A stretch of 64,000 bases of DNA, taken from NCBI GenBank assembly GCA_002914845.1, contig JXTC01000024.1:232923-296922 (forward strand), in the 5' to 3' direction. Position 1 is the first letter of the stretch, and each line of letters begins with the position of its first letter. Shown here in pieces: positions 47,901-59,697 of this stretch. Position numbers and translations under genes: made by a program. The DNA comes from Trema orientale (taxonomy: Eukaryota; Streptophyta; Magnoliopsida; Rosales; Cannabaceae). The notes below the pieces were generated by a model. That model saw only the letters and a list, made by a program, of their open reading frames with translations, had not been told where the DNA came from and did not search any database.

Positions 47901-50900
47901 TGATTCGAAGTTAACAGTTCACAACAATAAAAGTGTAAAGGTTTTCGCGCAACATTGATATTTGCAAATGTATACTAGACATTAGAGGACAAACTAATTG
48001 AATGATTCTGCAATATAAAAAAGGAGGAAAATGAAAATGAATGCAAGGAACATGATAGAATCAAACAAGCATATCTGCGTAAAATCCAAAAGGCAAAACC
48101 TGTGTAGACAAACAAGCCTTATGGAAAGTAGAGGGACAGCTGTCACAGCATATCAGCTCGCCCCCATCGCCGCAGCGACCACATGAATCATCATTTCGGT
48201 CATCCTCGTCAATTCGAATGGCTGGGCTACCTCCTTTCCTTGTCTTGTATTCAGCTGACCAGGCTTGAAGCTGGCATAAGGTGAAGGGCTTACCAGATTC
48301 CATGAAAAGATTCAAGCATGGACGGTTAAGTTTGAACCCAGCATGAATCTTGAACTCAGAAATTGTTAGTAGCTTGCTGCAACACTTACAAAAAACACCA
48401 TCCCTGGTTATCCGACCATCTTTGATGACAGCATCATCCTTGGGGTTCCGGTATTGTATTACATCATTCAGAGATATAACCCCAGTACTAATCAACCAAG
48501 ACAAAACTGTTCTTACTCCAACAGAATACCATTTGCCATCTTTAAAGTGCTTTCCCCCATTAACCAGGTTTGGAAGCAATCTGCAGCTACGCTTTTGGTT
48601 TTTAAGCTTTCTACTAGCTCTTGATTTGCAGGCTTTCGTTCTAGAAGTATACTTGGCAGTACTTGGGCTAAAATCTTTGTTTTTTATAATAGCTGAAACC
48701 AACAAGTCATCATCTTCAATATGGCATCTAGATTTCTTTTTCACCATTTTAGAATCGTTGTAATCAGAACAATTCCTCTTCAACTTTGAGCCTTTCTTCT
48801 CAATGTGATAGTGGGAAGAGTTGAGAGAAGAGGACTTCTTACGAGTTTCTTTATTTCTTGCATTGGTTACAAGGTCTCCCTGAACCTGGTCAGAGTCTAA
48901 TTGGGTGTCATTACGATTAACACACAGTAGGTCAGCCATATCGACAGAAGTTGAATCTAGATTGCCACTTTGGTCGAATGAGCTTGGTTCCATTTCTGAT
49001 ATTCTTTTAGACTTTCTGCGTGTCTTCCTTTTCAAAGTAACATCTCCTGGAGAAAATGTATCCACCACCTTCAATTTAGAAGCTTCATAATGCTGTCCAC
49101 CATCTTCCCCAACATGTACAGAATGCCTAACAGCCTCCAGCTCTTGAAAAGGAACCAGCCCATCATTTGTGCTATTAAGACAGTCATCTCGTGATCTCAA
49201 TAGATAATGGCCAACATCAGTAACTTGAGCTCCCCGGAGTTCATCACTATCCTCAAAAGGATTATCTTCCTTAACTCTTTCCATATTATGTGCAGAACTA
49301 TGTTTGGCAGAGATTTGGCAATTTATATTGCCATCATGATGAAAAGAAACAGATTGTCCAAGCATATTGTTACAGTTTCTGGAAGTAAAAGTAACATCAT
49401 TCAAGCTACTAGCTGACTGCACAACGGTGCTATAAGTTCCATATTCTGGTAAGGAAGTGATACCCAAACTGCTTGCTTTCTCCCCAGAGAATTCGCTACA
49501 CTGATTTCCAATCTCATTGGAAGCATTCACCAGGCATATACCTTCTCCTTTAGCTGCATAAAGCTGCATGCCCTTTGAAAACTTCAGTGTCTTGTTATTC
49601 ATCTGTCCACCATATTCTCCATTTTCAAATTGCTGAAAACAGTCATGCGAATTCCCCCCGGAGACTACCAATGCACTTTCATCGGCTAAAGTAGACCCAT
49701 AAAGTGAAGTTGGCGGATCTCCCTCTGCAATCTGGTGAATAATACTATCAGTATTTGTCAAGGGAAAATAGCCATCTGACTTATTATTCCTATCAGTTAA
49801 AACTATGCTTTTAGTTGCTTTAACTACCTCTCCCTTTCTCAAAGCACCAATCTTTCTGTCAATCAACGCAACAATAACAAAGGGATCTAACAGCCTCCAC
49901 CGATAAGACAATTCTGAAACATTTGTCTCCTTCTTAAGAATTAACAAAGTATCAGATAAATCTGACCAGAACTGACTGATATTAGTCCATTTCCTATCAT
50001 CTTCCCCCACCGAACCATATCTATCTACAAACAAAAATTCACCACATAACCTCCAAACTTTAGGGAACTCACGAACCGGCCTCCCCTTCGGTGTTCTATA
50101 AACTGTCTCCATATACTGCCTACTAGGTCTTTTACGCCTTTCAATACGCCATCCCGATGCTCTAAGTAAGTCAGCAACATGGTAATGGAGAACTGGGCGA
50201 GGATCCTTGTTTGAGCTTGTCTTCAATGCAACATTAGATAAATCTAATTCACAATTTTGGTATTCTTGAGGTCTTTCCTCGGCATCCAGAGGAGATTCAG
50301 ATCTCTCTTGAACATCAATAGTCGGACTTGCAGCCAAAAGCCTTGATGCAATGCTCTCCTGGGAAACAGGTGAAGCAATAGCTTTACCTACAGTTACTTC
50401 CTTCACATCAATCCCTTCCAAACCTGGTAATCTGCACTTGGAAACATGAGGTTCAACCACTGTACACTCTCTCACCATCTCTCCATGTTGCTTTAATAGA
50501 TAGCAACTAGATGTTACTCCATGAGTAGAAGATTCAACCAAACGAAGTGTAACCACTTCAGAGACGGGGTCTGTAGCAGGGTATTGTATGCTGGAAGCAT
50601 TATTTCCAGGGAATGCTGAAGAGACCTTTCCCAGATCAGGTTCAATATTAGGAAGCTCATAAACTGAAAATTTTATTTGTTTACCACTCACATCCTCACC
50701 ATCCCTTTTGGCCAAAGAAAATTGTTTGGGAAAATACTCTAGTTCAGAGGTCTCCCTAAAATCCTCAGTCACATTAGAAAGTTCCTCCAGACATGTATTC
50801 TTGGAGGAAGAATTACTTGTTGTAGCTGAATTTTCGCTGTTTGAACAAAGCGACGTATCATTGTTCTTACTGGACTCACACTCAAAGTTAATAACTCCAG

Positions 50901-51030
50901 TCACAACACACTTCTTACTACTACTACCAACATCATTCCTGAAGAAAATTTCTCTGAATATACACCGTTCAACCTTTGACCCCTCAAAACCATCATCATG
51001 CAAGTCTTCAATTTCATTGTCTGGTAACAT
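41921..51030 (-). CDS. IDM1: IDM1/ROS4-type histone acetyltransferase with MBD and PHD finger
   Basis: In Arabidopsis IDM1 binds methylated DNA and unmodified H3, acetylates H3K18/K23 and helps ROS1 demethylate DNA and limit silencing. Eight coding exons (minus): 51030-48100, 47563-47440, 46731-46649, 46467-46226, 44709-44623, 43438-43339, 42786-42585, 42483-41921; phases close, giving 1443 aa, longer than Arabidopsis (about 1190). Seen: MBD-like block [18 protein letters not shown] (about 285 onward); basic region; TIFY-binding/CxxC block [17 protein letters not shown] (about 885); PHD finger [16 protein letters not shown] (about 950) continuing [16 protein letters not shown] fold with [20 protein letters not shown], the acetyl-CoA loop [10 protein letters not shown] and TWTKGFGFE; an acidic 188-residue tail. 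The ATG is the first after an in-frame stop. The exon 46467-46226 donor (GTCAGC) is weak but restores the family sequence [15 protein letters not shown]. Confidence 0.92.
43850..43925. repeat. ~38-bp tandem duplication in an IDM1 intron
   Basis: Two near-identical adjacent copies containing TTTTAAATCCAGACCATCTC and TGTACTAGAT, differing at a few bases. It lies in the intron between exons 44709-44623 and 43438-43339, away from both splice sites. Confidence 0.8.
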
Positions 51031-54000
51031 CTCTACCAGTTGAACAGTGTGATATTGTTTCCAGTCTTTTCTGTTCGCCCTACATATGCTTAGTATCAGG
51101 AAGCACGAGGTCTACATTGCTTTAATTTTTCGAAGAGTTGACACATTCTCCCCCTCTCAAATTAGTACACAAAAAAGTGATAAAAAACCTCATTATTGCC
51201 GCAAGTATATTTTAAAACCAGATAGTGGTTGCAAATAAATTCCACAAAGCATCTCATGCAAATCCTCAATTCACTTTGAGATCAAATATCCAAACTTGAT
51301 TGCACTTTCACTTCATCCCTAATCTCTACTTTCTTTGTTCAAAATGAAATAATCATATCAGAAGGTGTAATCCCCCACATTCTCAGTTTAACAAATACTT
51401 AGATTAGAAGATACTCGATATCATTTGCTGAAGTTTCTCTTTAAATTATCCCAGTAACTGCAAAGAAACCTGCAACAGAAAGCCAAATGAGAAACTATAA
51501 GAATATTATATATCGCGATTCAGTAATTAAGCAATAAGCTTTTTGACAACACTCAACAGTATAAACATTATCCATAAAACAATATATATCTGCAATAAGA
51601 ACAAACTTGTCTACTAGCACAAGCTGGTATAATATAATTAAAATTTGATGAATACTTTTAGTACCTCTACAGTATGAAATGACAAGAATCTAGCTTCTGA
51701 AATTCATGAAACAACTTCAACTACTTGGTTACTGCTATTCACAGGTCAGGTAAAACAAATTAGATTCAATCACAATAATAGATCCAACAGTTCAATTCAG
51801 AATTCGATGCTTAAGACGAACTTATAGTTGGACCAAATGTGAAATTTGGTATGTAGATCTGAATATCTGAAAAAAAAAATTTAATAAGAACAGATCCTAT
51901 TATTGCTGAGGAAAAGGGGGGAAAAAGTGCTAGGAAAAGAAAACCAGGAATCCTCCAAATAGAAACAACTACAACTTACAACAAAGAAGCCCAATCCCTC
52001 AAAAAATCACATAAAACAACAGGAAAAAAAAAAAGACAAAAACAAAAACAAAAACAAAAGAGCCCTAATCTCTTGTTCATTTTTTTTTTTTAAGTGGAGC
52101 TTAACTAATGACCTCCACTTATTACAAATTAAAGGAAAATACCTACTACTACTACCCAATCCCCACCCCATCCCATTAGGGATAATAAGTTTTCATACCT
52201 ACCCCCGGTGCTCTTGTTCATTATTCACCCATGAAGCAACTTTAATATTCTCCCAAATAAAATCATGATTCTCCTTTATGTCTTCAAAATTTCTCCTATT
52301 TCTTTGTAGCCATTTAAATCCAAACAAGTCGCCGAAATTACAACGTTCTGCAGCCTTCCTTTTTCATTAAAACCCAGCCAAAATTTAGTTATGAGAAAAC
52401 CTATATTAAATGACTTATTATATGGAACTTCACTTTTTTCACCAAAATAATAAGATACTTACATAATAATCACCAAAATAATAAGATACTTACATAATAA
52501 TTATTCGACTCAAAATGGAATGCCTCAAAATTTTAGAGCTTAATGTAGATTCAAACATGGTCACCAGTCATATAAATTTGATTGGAATAAACCAATCTAC
52601 TAAAATAAATTGAAACTCTATGGGAGGCTCTCAAGTTTTTTAGGAAATAACAGATATGCTGCATGAGTTGCCCCAAAGCTCAGCCACTGCATTACACACA
52701 TGCCAATCTATACAAATCTAGTCTAATTTAACTTGCCACCAGATACAGAAAAATGATGGTATCCACAACTCTATATCATGCCATAGAAACCATACACTTG
52801 TTTCACATCTGTGTAATTTAATACATACCAATAATATCTACGATAAAGTAATACTATTTCTTTCTACAAATTTCAAAATCCATTTAATCAGAACCCTGCA
52901 CATGAACAACATCCAATAAAACGAATTTCTTCTGCTTTGGTAACCACCACCTTATTAAAGCAGCATGTAAGAAGAGCCTAGCTTCCTCCTACTTGATTGT
53001 TTGTTCTAACAAGAATTTCAACTAACTATCTAAGTAAATCAAGCTCCTTATTTCGACCCCAAAAACAAATCATGTATAACAGTCACTCAATTGAACATCA
53101 GTCCATATAAAAAGAGCAAAACAAAGGATCTTTAAGCATAAAATTTAGCTTGGAGCTACAAGATTCAAGACTTCACCTTCTGGTTTGCAAGCAGTCAAAT
53201 GAATGCAAAAAGATATCTTCTTACTCATACTAATTTTCCTACGTAGCTTTTGGCTACAAAGTGGGCTACACTAGAAGATAGGAAAACAGTAAATGACCAA
53301 ATCTTGGTTCTATATACAAGGTTCAGTGTATCCCATTAAAAATGAATTCAACCGTCCATCTTTTGACTATTATTTTTTAAAAGAAAAAATTAGCTCCCTC
53401 CTCTATCCTTAAAGAATATAAATGACATTTACATAATGTTACAATAAAAGAAATTATGACAAGATATTGAAACATTTACATATGTTACAATAAAAGAAAT
53501 TATATGGCAAGATATTAAATAGCACTAAATGGAACTCTTATGCACTGGCCTCCAACTCAAATCCATGCTTTAGGTATCTTCTTTAATATGTCTGCCTATT
53601 AAAATAGGCTTTAAAACAATCCAGCTTCAATACTATCATAGTAAAAATTTGTTACACAGGTATGCATGACACAAACAGTTTATATCTACGAAATACTATT
53701 GCTTCATATTCCAATGCACGCTCAGGCACATGTCAACGCTGGTGGGAAAATGCAATTCAATAAAGGACAACCTAGCCTAGAACCATATGCAATTCAATAA
53801 AGGACAACCTAGCCTAGAACCATCCAGTATAGCAACATTCCAAATTTGTAATGTGCCAACCATAAACCCTAAACTCACCCCAAAATACATACATATATAT
53901 ATATATTATATAGATATAATGGAGAATTAGACACCGAAGAAAAAAACATCTTAGGATTGCATGATTTTGAATTTAATCTAGAAAGCTTTCCTTGGTCATC

Positions 54001-56640
54001 CAAAAGACACTTTGCATCTGCAAGGAAGCCCTCAAATTCATAGAAGATAACATAAGTAATATTAACATCCAAAGAGATTCCAAAGGAACTTTTGAAATGA
54101 GCCGAGGTAGAGAGAAAAGATCATGTGCTTACTAATTATTGAAAATGAATAGAGAAATCTTATTCCTACAATCATTTATTTCCAATATATATGTATATAT
54201 ATACGTCTTTTCTGTCTTCTAGTGTGTGTGTGTGTGTATAGCCAGCTAGAGTGGGAAGAGAAAGATTCCAGTCATGTACCATTCATGATCCATGCATTCC
54301 TCAAAACAGCAGGTAAACACTAAATACACCAAAGAAACTTGAAAATCAACAGAAAGTCAACCCCAAATTAATGATACTTGTCTCTAACAATCTAACATAT
54401 CTATCCAAAAAGCCAAGTCAAGTAATAAGTAATATCCATGCAAATTCAAAATATACATTCACAAAAATTTACTACAACGAGAAAAGTCATCCTCGCAATG
54501 CATGTTCTCATCAACATGAGAAGAAAAGAGGCACACATGAGAGAGAGAGAGAGAGAAGAGGTATTGGTAGCAGTAGCAGAACTCAACTCTAAAAAGGGAT
54601 GTGGAAAACCTAGGTACAGCTCCCCAGTAAAAAAGACAGCAGGAACTCTTTCTCTCTTCAAAACTCCACCTTTCTCAGTCTCCATCAACCGCTATCCATA
54701 TTCAATACATGCACACTTTAATTAATAGCATATGTACTGGTTTCTCTCCTCCTAAAATTTTGTCTCGACTCACTTCTCTAAAAACTTCAAATCACTGTGC
54801 AGTGTGCAGAAACCCTAACTGGAGAATATGAGGTACCCTTAACATAATCTGTATAATGCAGCAAAAGTTTTCTTTTATTTTCTTTTTTATAAGTAAGCAA
54901 ACCAATTCACCAATACCCCAACCTGAAGAACAATCTTAAAAGTTGGTCTAACTAGTACCCACACCTTGAAATGATGAGTCATTATTCCAAGTTACGACCA
55001 CAAGCAACACAGTAGACAAAATAGTCATCTAAACAGCATGACAGCCCTCTTAACATGCACATACTAGATGTCTACATTGGTTGCATTTTCCTTTTCAAGT
55101 AAGATTTTAGTGCACTACTTCTTCTTTTTTCCATTCTTCAATCAGAACATAATTTTGTTGAAATAGAAAGAAGAAAGTACAAAGATAATCAAAATTAGAG
55201 GACAAGCAGTCAGTCATCTACAAAGTGAAAACAGATACTAGTAGCCATTATAGCTAGTTTGAGGACATATAAATTAGTTATTTACTTTGTTATTTGAGTC
55301 TTACCATTTACTAAGGGTTGTTAATTTAAAGAATGACTGGAATGAAATGAAGAATACACACACACTCATTATATCTACAGTCTCTTATGGTTCTCCAACA
55401 AGATCATTTAGTGCATGCTCACTTATTTTGGGAGCACACAATTATCACGACAGGATAAGTACGTTTTCCCATTTTGCATGCTGCAATAATTCATTCTGCA
55501 TTCAAAGCTCCAATCAAGAAAATAAACTATTGGAATAAAAAGGGCCGGAAAAATAAATTAATAAATAATCCCTACAACGTTTCATGTCCAAACCACGGTA
55601 ATACTCTTACGATGATACTAAACCAGAAAGAAAGAATCACATAAGGAAATAAACAATCACCTCGCTTACAATCATAACTCGGGATTCACAGCAGCTTCAG
55701 CTTCACCTATACAGCGAATTTTCCACCTATCAACAAACTAACATTGGCTTAGCTTTTATGAATAGCGAAGAAGCTTCACGCATGCAAACTAAAACATATT
55801 AAATATAGTGGGCATGTTAACTACAATATGAACTCAAAATGAATATAATTCTGCTGTATACATAAAATGAAGCATGAAAGTACAGCAAGAATTCCGGTTA
55901 CACTCATTCTACCTTCTCCACAATTAGAGTAAAATTTAAATAAATTACATGCACAAAACGCTATTTATATATCACGAAAGCTTACATCCTAGGCTAAGTA
56001 GAACCTATAACCTTGTAAATCTTTCCCAGAAATGAGTGAGATAAAATAAAGATTGAACACGAGATCAAATACGCATTAGGGATTTTTCCTCGACCAAGAA
56101 AAAAATACAAAATGGGGATAAAAAATACAAAATGGGGATAAAACTATGAGAAAAAGAGGGAGAATTCTGAATTCTCCTACAAGCCCCAGACATACACCAG
56201 CCATGCATCGATCCCTAATCGTATAAAACCATATGAAAATCAAAAAACCCATAAACACTGAACAAAAATTCTTCAAACCCATAACAGAAATGAACGAAAA
56301 TCAACAATCAAAACAAAACAAAAAAAAAAGCCCAAAAATTCAACACATTTGCTCGTCAAAACCCACCAAATGTGTCCCCAAAAAAAAACCCAAATCTCAC
56401 CCCTTCAACACACCACATTCAAGAAACCCATTTCAAACATTCAAGTTTTGATTAAAAACACAAAATTCTAATGTGAAAAGTAACTGACCTTAACAATTCA
56501 AATTCAATCAGAATGCAAACGAAAATGAGGGGAACAAAATATGGGAAATTAGGGTTTGGAAAATTGATGGGAGAGCTCAATTGAGGAGTGAGAGAATCTA
56601 GAGAGAGAGTGAGTGAGGAGAAAACAAGGCTTAACATTCA
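51031..56640 (-). other. IDM1 5' leader exons and introns
   Basis: About 5.6 kb upstream of the IDM1 ATG is AT-rich and intron-like. A probable first exon lies at about 56490-56640: CT-rich on the transcript strand and ending in a clear donor (TTGTTAAG then GTCAGT). A second candidate leader exon is near 55690-55730. The tract includes small tandem duplications (about 52440-52500, 53420-53510, 53749-53824), a TG run (54222-54238), and AT tracts at 53891-53905 and 54186-54205. No separate gene is supported. Confidence 0.5.
53749..53824. repeat. 36-bp tandem duplication in the IDM1 leader intron
   Basis: Two adjacent copies containing TGCAATTCAATAAAGGACAA and CCTAGCCTAGAACCAT. Nearby, two further local duplications of about 29 and 45 bp (52440-52500; 53420-53510) suggest this intron has grown by small tandem events. 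Confidence 0.85.
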
Positions 56641-56644
56641 TTCA

Positions 56645-58260
56645 CATAGCCTCATCACCTCCGCAACAACACACCAAACCCCATTACCCCACAAGTAAAA
56701 GGGCTCTGAGAAACCGAGTAGTGCTCCCAAGTACAACAGATGGCATGGCATGGCATTTCTCTCTCATCTTCTCTCCCATGTGAGAGAGAGTCTTATACAT
56801 CTCATTTCTTCTCTCTCTCCCCCAAGGCCACTCGGCTTTGTCTCTTTGTGTGTCTTTGAAACTTTTCTCATAAAACCCTGAAAATGGGGTTTGAAAAATA
56901 ATTCATGCCCCATGTAAGGTACGTATGTTTTTATTATTATTATTATTATTTTCGTTAAGAGATTATTGTTGCTGTTGTTAGTATTATTATTGTGCCTGAT
57001 TCAAGTGTTGTGTTATGTTTTGTGCAATTCATTTAATTTCAAATCTAGGACTGATATTATTACTTTTATACCATATATTCTTATAATTTATTTAAACTAT
57101 ACCTTGTGTTTTAGTTATTATCAATATTGATCTTTAAATTTTAAATTTGTTTCAAATTTACTCTGATACCAATTTAAATCAGTTAATTTATCAAGTTGTC
57201 ATTTAAAAAATTGAAAATAAATCATATAAAAATTGATCCGAGAATAAATTTATTAGATTATCTTAGTAAATTAACTGCTATAAATTAGTGTCAGGGTATA
57301 AATTTGTAATAAATTTTAAAATTAAGGGTTAATATTAAGAATAATAAAAACAAAAGGTATAAAAGTGATACCATCCCGACAGAAAATAGAGATAGGGAAA
57401 AATTTTATAAGAAAATTAACACGTCATAAAATTTTTGCAAATTTTTTTCCGAAAGAAGCAAATTTCTTCAGTTGTCTGAATTTCTTTTTCATCATGGAAA
57501 AATAAATGAATTGGGTGGAATGAAGAAGGTCATGCAATTGCAACATTTCAAGCTTGAATGGGAGTCGTTAGTTTAAGAACTAGCTTCCTTCTACCATATA
57601 GATGATATAATCTGATAGTAACGTGCTGGTATTTGTTAAAGATCACGACTCAATAATTTAAATAATTTTTCATTTTTGATAGCAATTGACTGGTGAACTC
57701 AGTGACATTCATGAAATAGGTATTATTTATAGGCTTATTAGTTTGGAAAGATAGCTAGATGTGGTGAGGAGTTTATATTCACGTCTTACTTAGATGTTTC
57801 CTTCGTGTTTTTGACAAAATCTTCTGCTGCTTCGTACTTGAGTTACCTTGTAAGCTTTGAATAAGTTTTAGTTCAGAACTTTGCTTTGTACTCAATTGTG
57901 CTAGCAACTAAACATAAACATGATGGAAAGGTTGTGCTCGTTGCGGGACGACTTTACCCAATACTTTACGGGTTTCGGCACGAGATGACGAGAATCATGC
58001 ATAATTTGTATTCATGTTCCCTCTAAAAGCATACTTCTTTCTTTTTAAGAGGATTCACATCATGTCAAACTTTGGTAAGATTGTTTATTTTAAATGAAAT
58101 TAAACTATTAAGAAAATCTTAATGTTTTTATTATTTTTATAGGGAAGCTAATAAATGTGTGGATAAATTGTCACAATTGGTGTTTTTTCATTTTTGCAAA
58201 CAAGTGCAAAGTAGAATTCATCTAATCTTTATATTTGGCGTGTGGTTAATTGTGATGGTA
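56645..58260. other. Shared upstream region of IDM1 and the DJ-1 gene
   Basis: Head-to-head intergenic sequence. Just beyond the IDM1 first exon are CT-rich and GAGAGAG tracts and a TGGCA run (56740-56756), then an ATT trinucleotide run (about 56930-56953). The rest is AT-rich without recognised genes. It should contain the IDM1 promoter. Confidence 0.5.
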
Positions 58261-58268
58261 TAGGTTTG

Positions 58269-58665
58269 CCCAAAGACGGAGCTAGTGCAGCTCACTGACG
58301 GCGCCGGTGCGCCCCTCATTTTTTTAAAAAAAATTGTATTTCTACCCTAAAAAATTTCAAAATTTCAATTTTGTTGTTTATTTGGCCCATTGAATTTTTA
58401 TAATTATAGTTTTTGTCCCTTTTATTAAAAAAAATCAATAATACCCCCTAATATAACTCACTTTTTTTTTTAATTTATAAATTTTACTATATTATTTTGA
58501 AGTACTATATTTTGCCCTTATTTTGAATAATTTTTCTCTGAACTCACTTCAAATACTATTTTTAATTATATACTGGTCTATGTTGACTAACATGTTTCAA
58601 AATTAGCTAAAAAAAATTTAGTGTATACCCCCATAAAAAAATTTTGGCTTTGTCACTCAGTTTGT
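58269..58665. mobile_element. Degenerate hAT-like MITE
   Basis: Left end CAAAGACGGAGCTAG and right end read inward CTGAGTGACAAAGCCA resemble the CAGGGGCGGAGCCA ends of the hAT MITE at 36859-37087. Flanks TTTGCCC(A) and TTTGTCA(T) could be a decayed 8-bp duplication. The interior is AT-rich with CCCCTCATTTTTTT near the left end. An old copy; assignment is tentative. Confidence 0.42.
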
Positions 58666-59230
58666 CATACTATAAAATTAATAGAATTGTTTGTTTCTTT
58701 TTGACGTAGCTTGTGTTATGACGTAGAATATCTTGATTCATTTATAATAGTCTCCAATTACTATGGAGTTTGGGATAAAAAAAATTAGAAAAAGAAAAAA
58801 GTATGTATCAAAGTCGTTTCTGCTTTACATAGGGTTGTTTTTGTTGTGTAAACGTTGTTGATAATCAATTGGGAGGACACTGATGATGATCTAGTAAGTT
58901 ATGCTCACCTCTGTGAGCACCCTCAAAATTGAGTTTTGCATACACAAAAATTTCATAGTTTTCTTTTTATTGTTGCTAATACATTTAAAGGGCCTTATAT
59001 GAATGACTTGTTTCCTGATTCTTAGGGCCATATCCAATCGTGCAGCAAAATATCGTTTTTGGCCAAAATAGCGCACCAAATTTACTCTAATTGGGTGACA
59101 AATTATGCGCTAAAATAGAGAAACGCCATAGTGTCACGTCATTAATGATGCGTCACTGTAGCAATAGTGCTCTGCATTATTTTTTTTTTGTCATTTTTTG
59201 TCAAATTACCAAATATACTCTCGTTTTCTT

Positions 59231-59382
59231 AGGGTAAAAAAGAGATTTGAGTAAAAAATGGATAATATTTAACGGGGAAAATGGGGGGTTATTTTCGTGA
59301 AATTCGAGGGTAAAAAAGAGATTTGAGTAAAAAATGGATAATATTTAACGGGGAAAATGGGGGGTTATTTTCGTGAAATTCG
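59231..59382. repeat. 76-bp direct tandem duplication upstream of the DJ-1 gene
   Basis: Two identical 76-bp copies (59231-59306 and 59307-59382), each containing TAAAAAAGAGATTTGAGTAA and TTTAACGGGGAAAATGGGG. They end about 315 bases before the DJ-1 ATG, so they probably lie in its promoter. Sequence identity of the copies implies a recent event. Confidence 0.9.
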
Positions 59383-59697
59383 AGGCCAAATGTGCCAAAG
59401 GTGATTATCTCGCCCAAAAAGGTCATTTGCCGTTAAACAGAGAACTTTTTACCGAAAAGTGGTCCCACTAGTGTAGTAGACGTGGCAAGATCAAGCGCAT
59501 GAGGTGCCAAGTGCGAGGCCAAGAAGACACACATGGTCATGGATGATGGGTGATATGATATGATACGATATGATGGAATGGAAACCCGTATTTACCATTT
59601 TCGCCATATCCGAACGCAACACAACACTTGCTCCCTCTCTAGAAAGCTCGTAGAGTCACAGTCAAAAGCTTTCTTCTATAAATTAGCCCAACCCAAC

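Noticed and set aside
54371-54725. Overlapping ~75-95-codon frames in the IDM1 leader
   Set aside because: They lie in an intron-like tract with a GA microsatellite, on both strands, and show no family features.
59030-59460. Possible MITE around the 76-bp duplication (start near GGGCCATATCCAATCG)
   Set aside because: I could not match the ends as an inverted pair or find a target duplication, so only the tandem repeat is reported.
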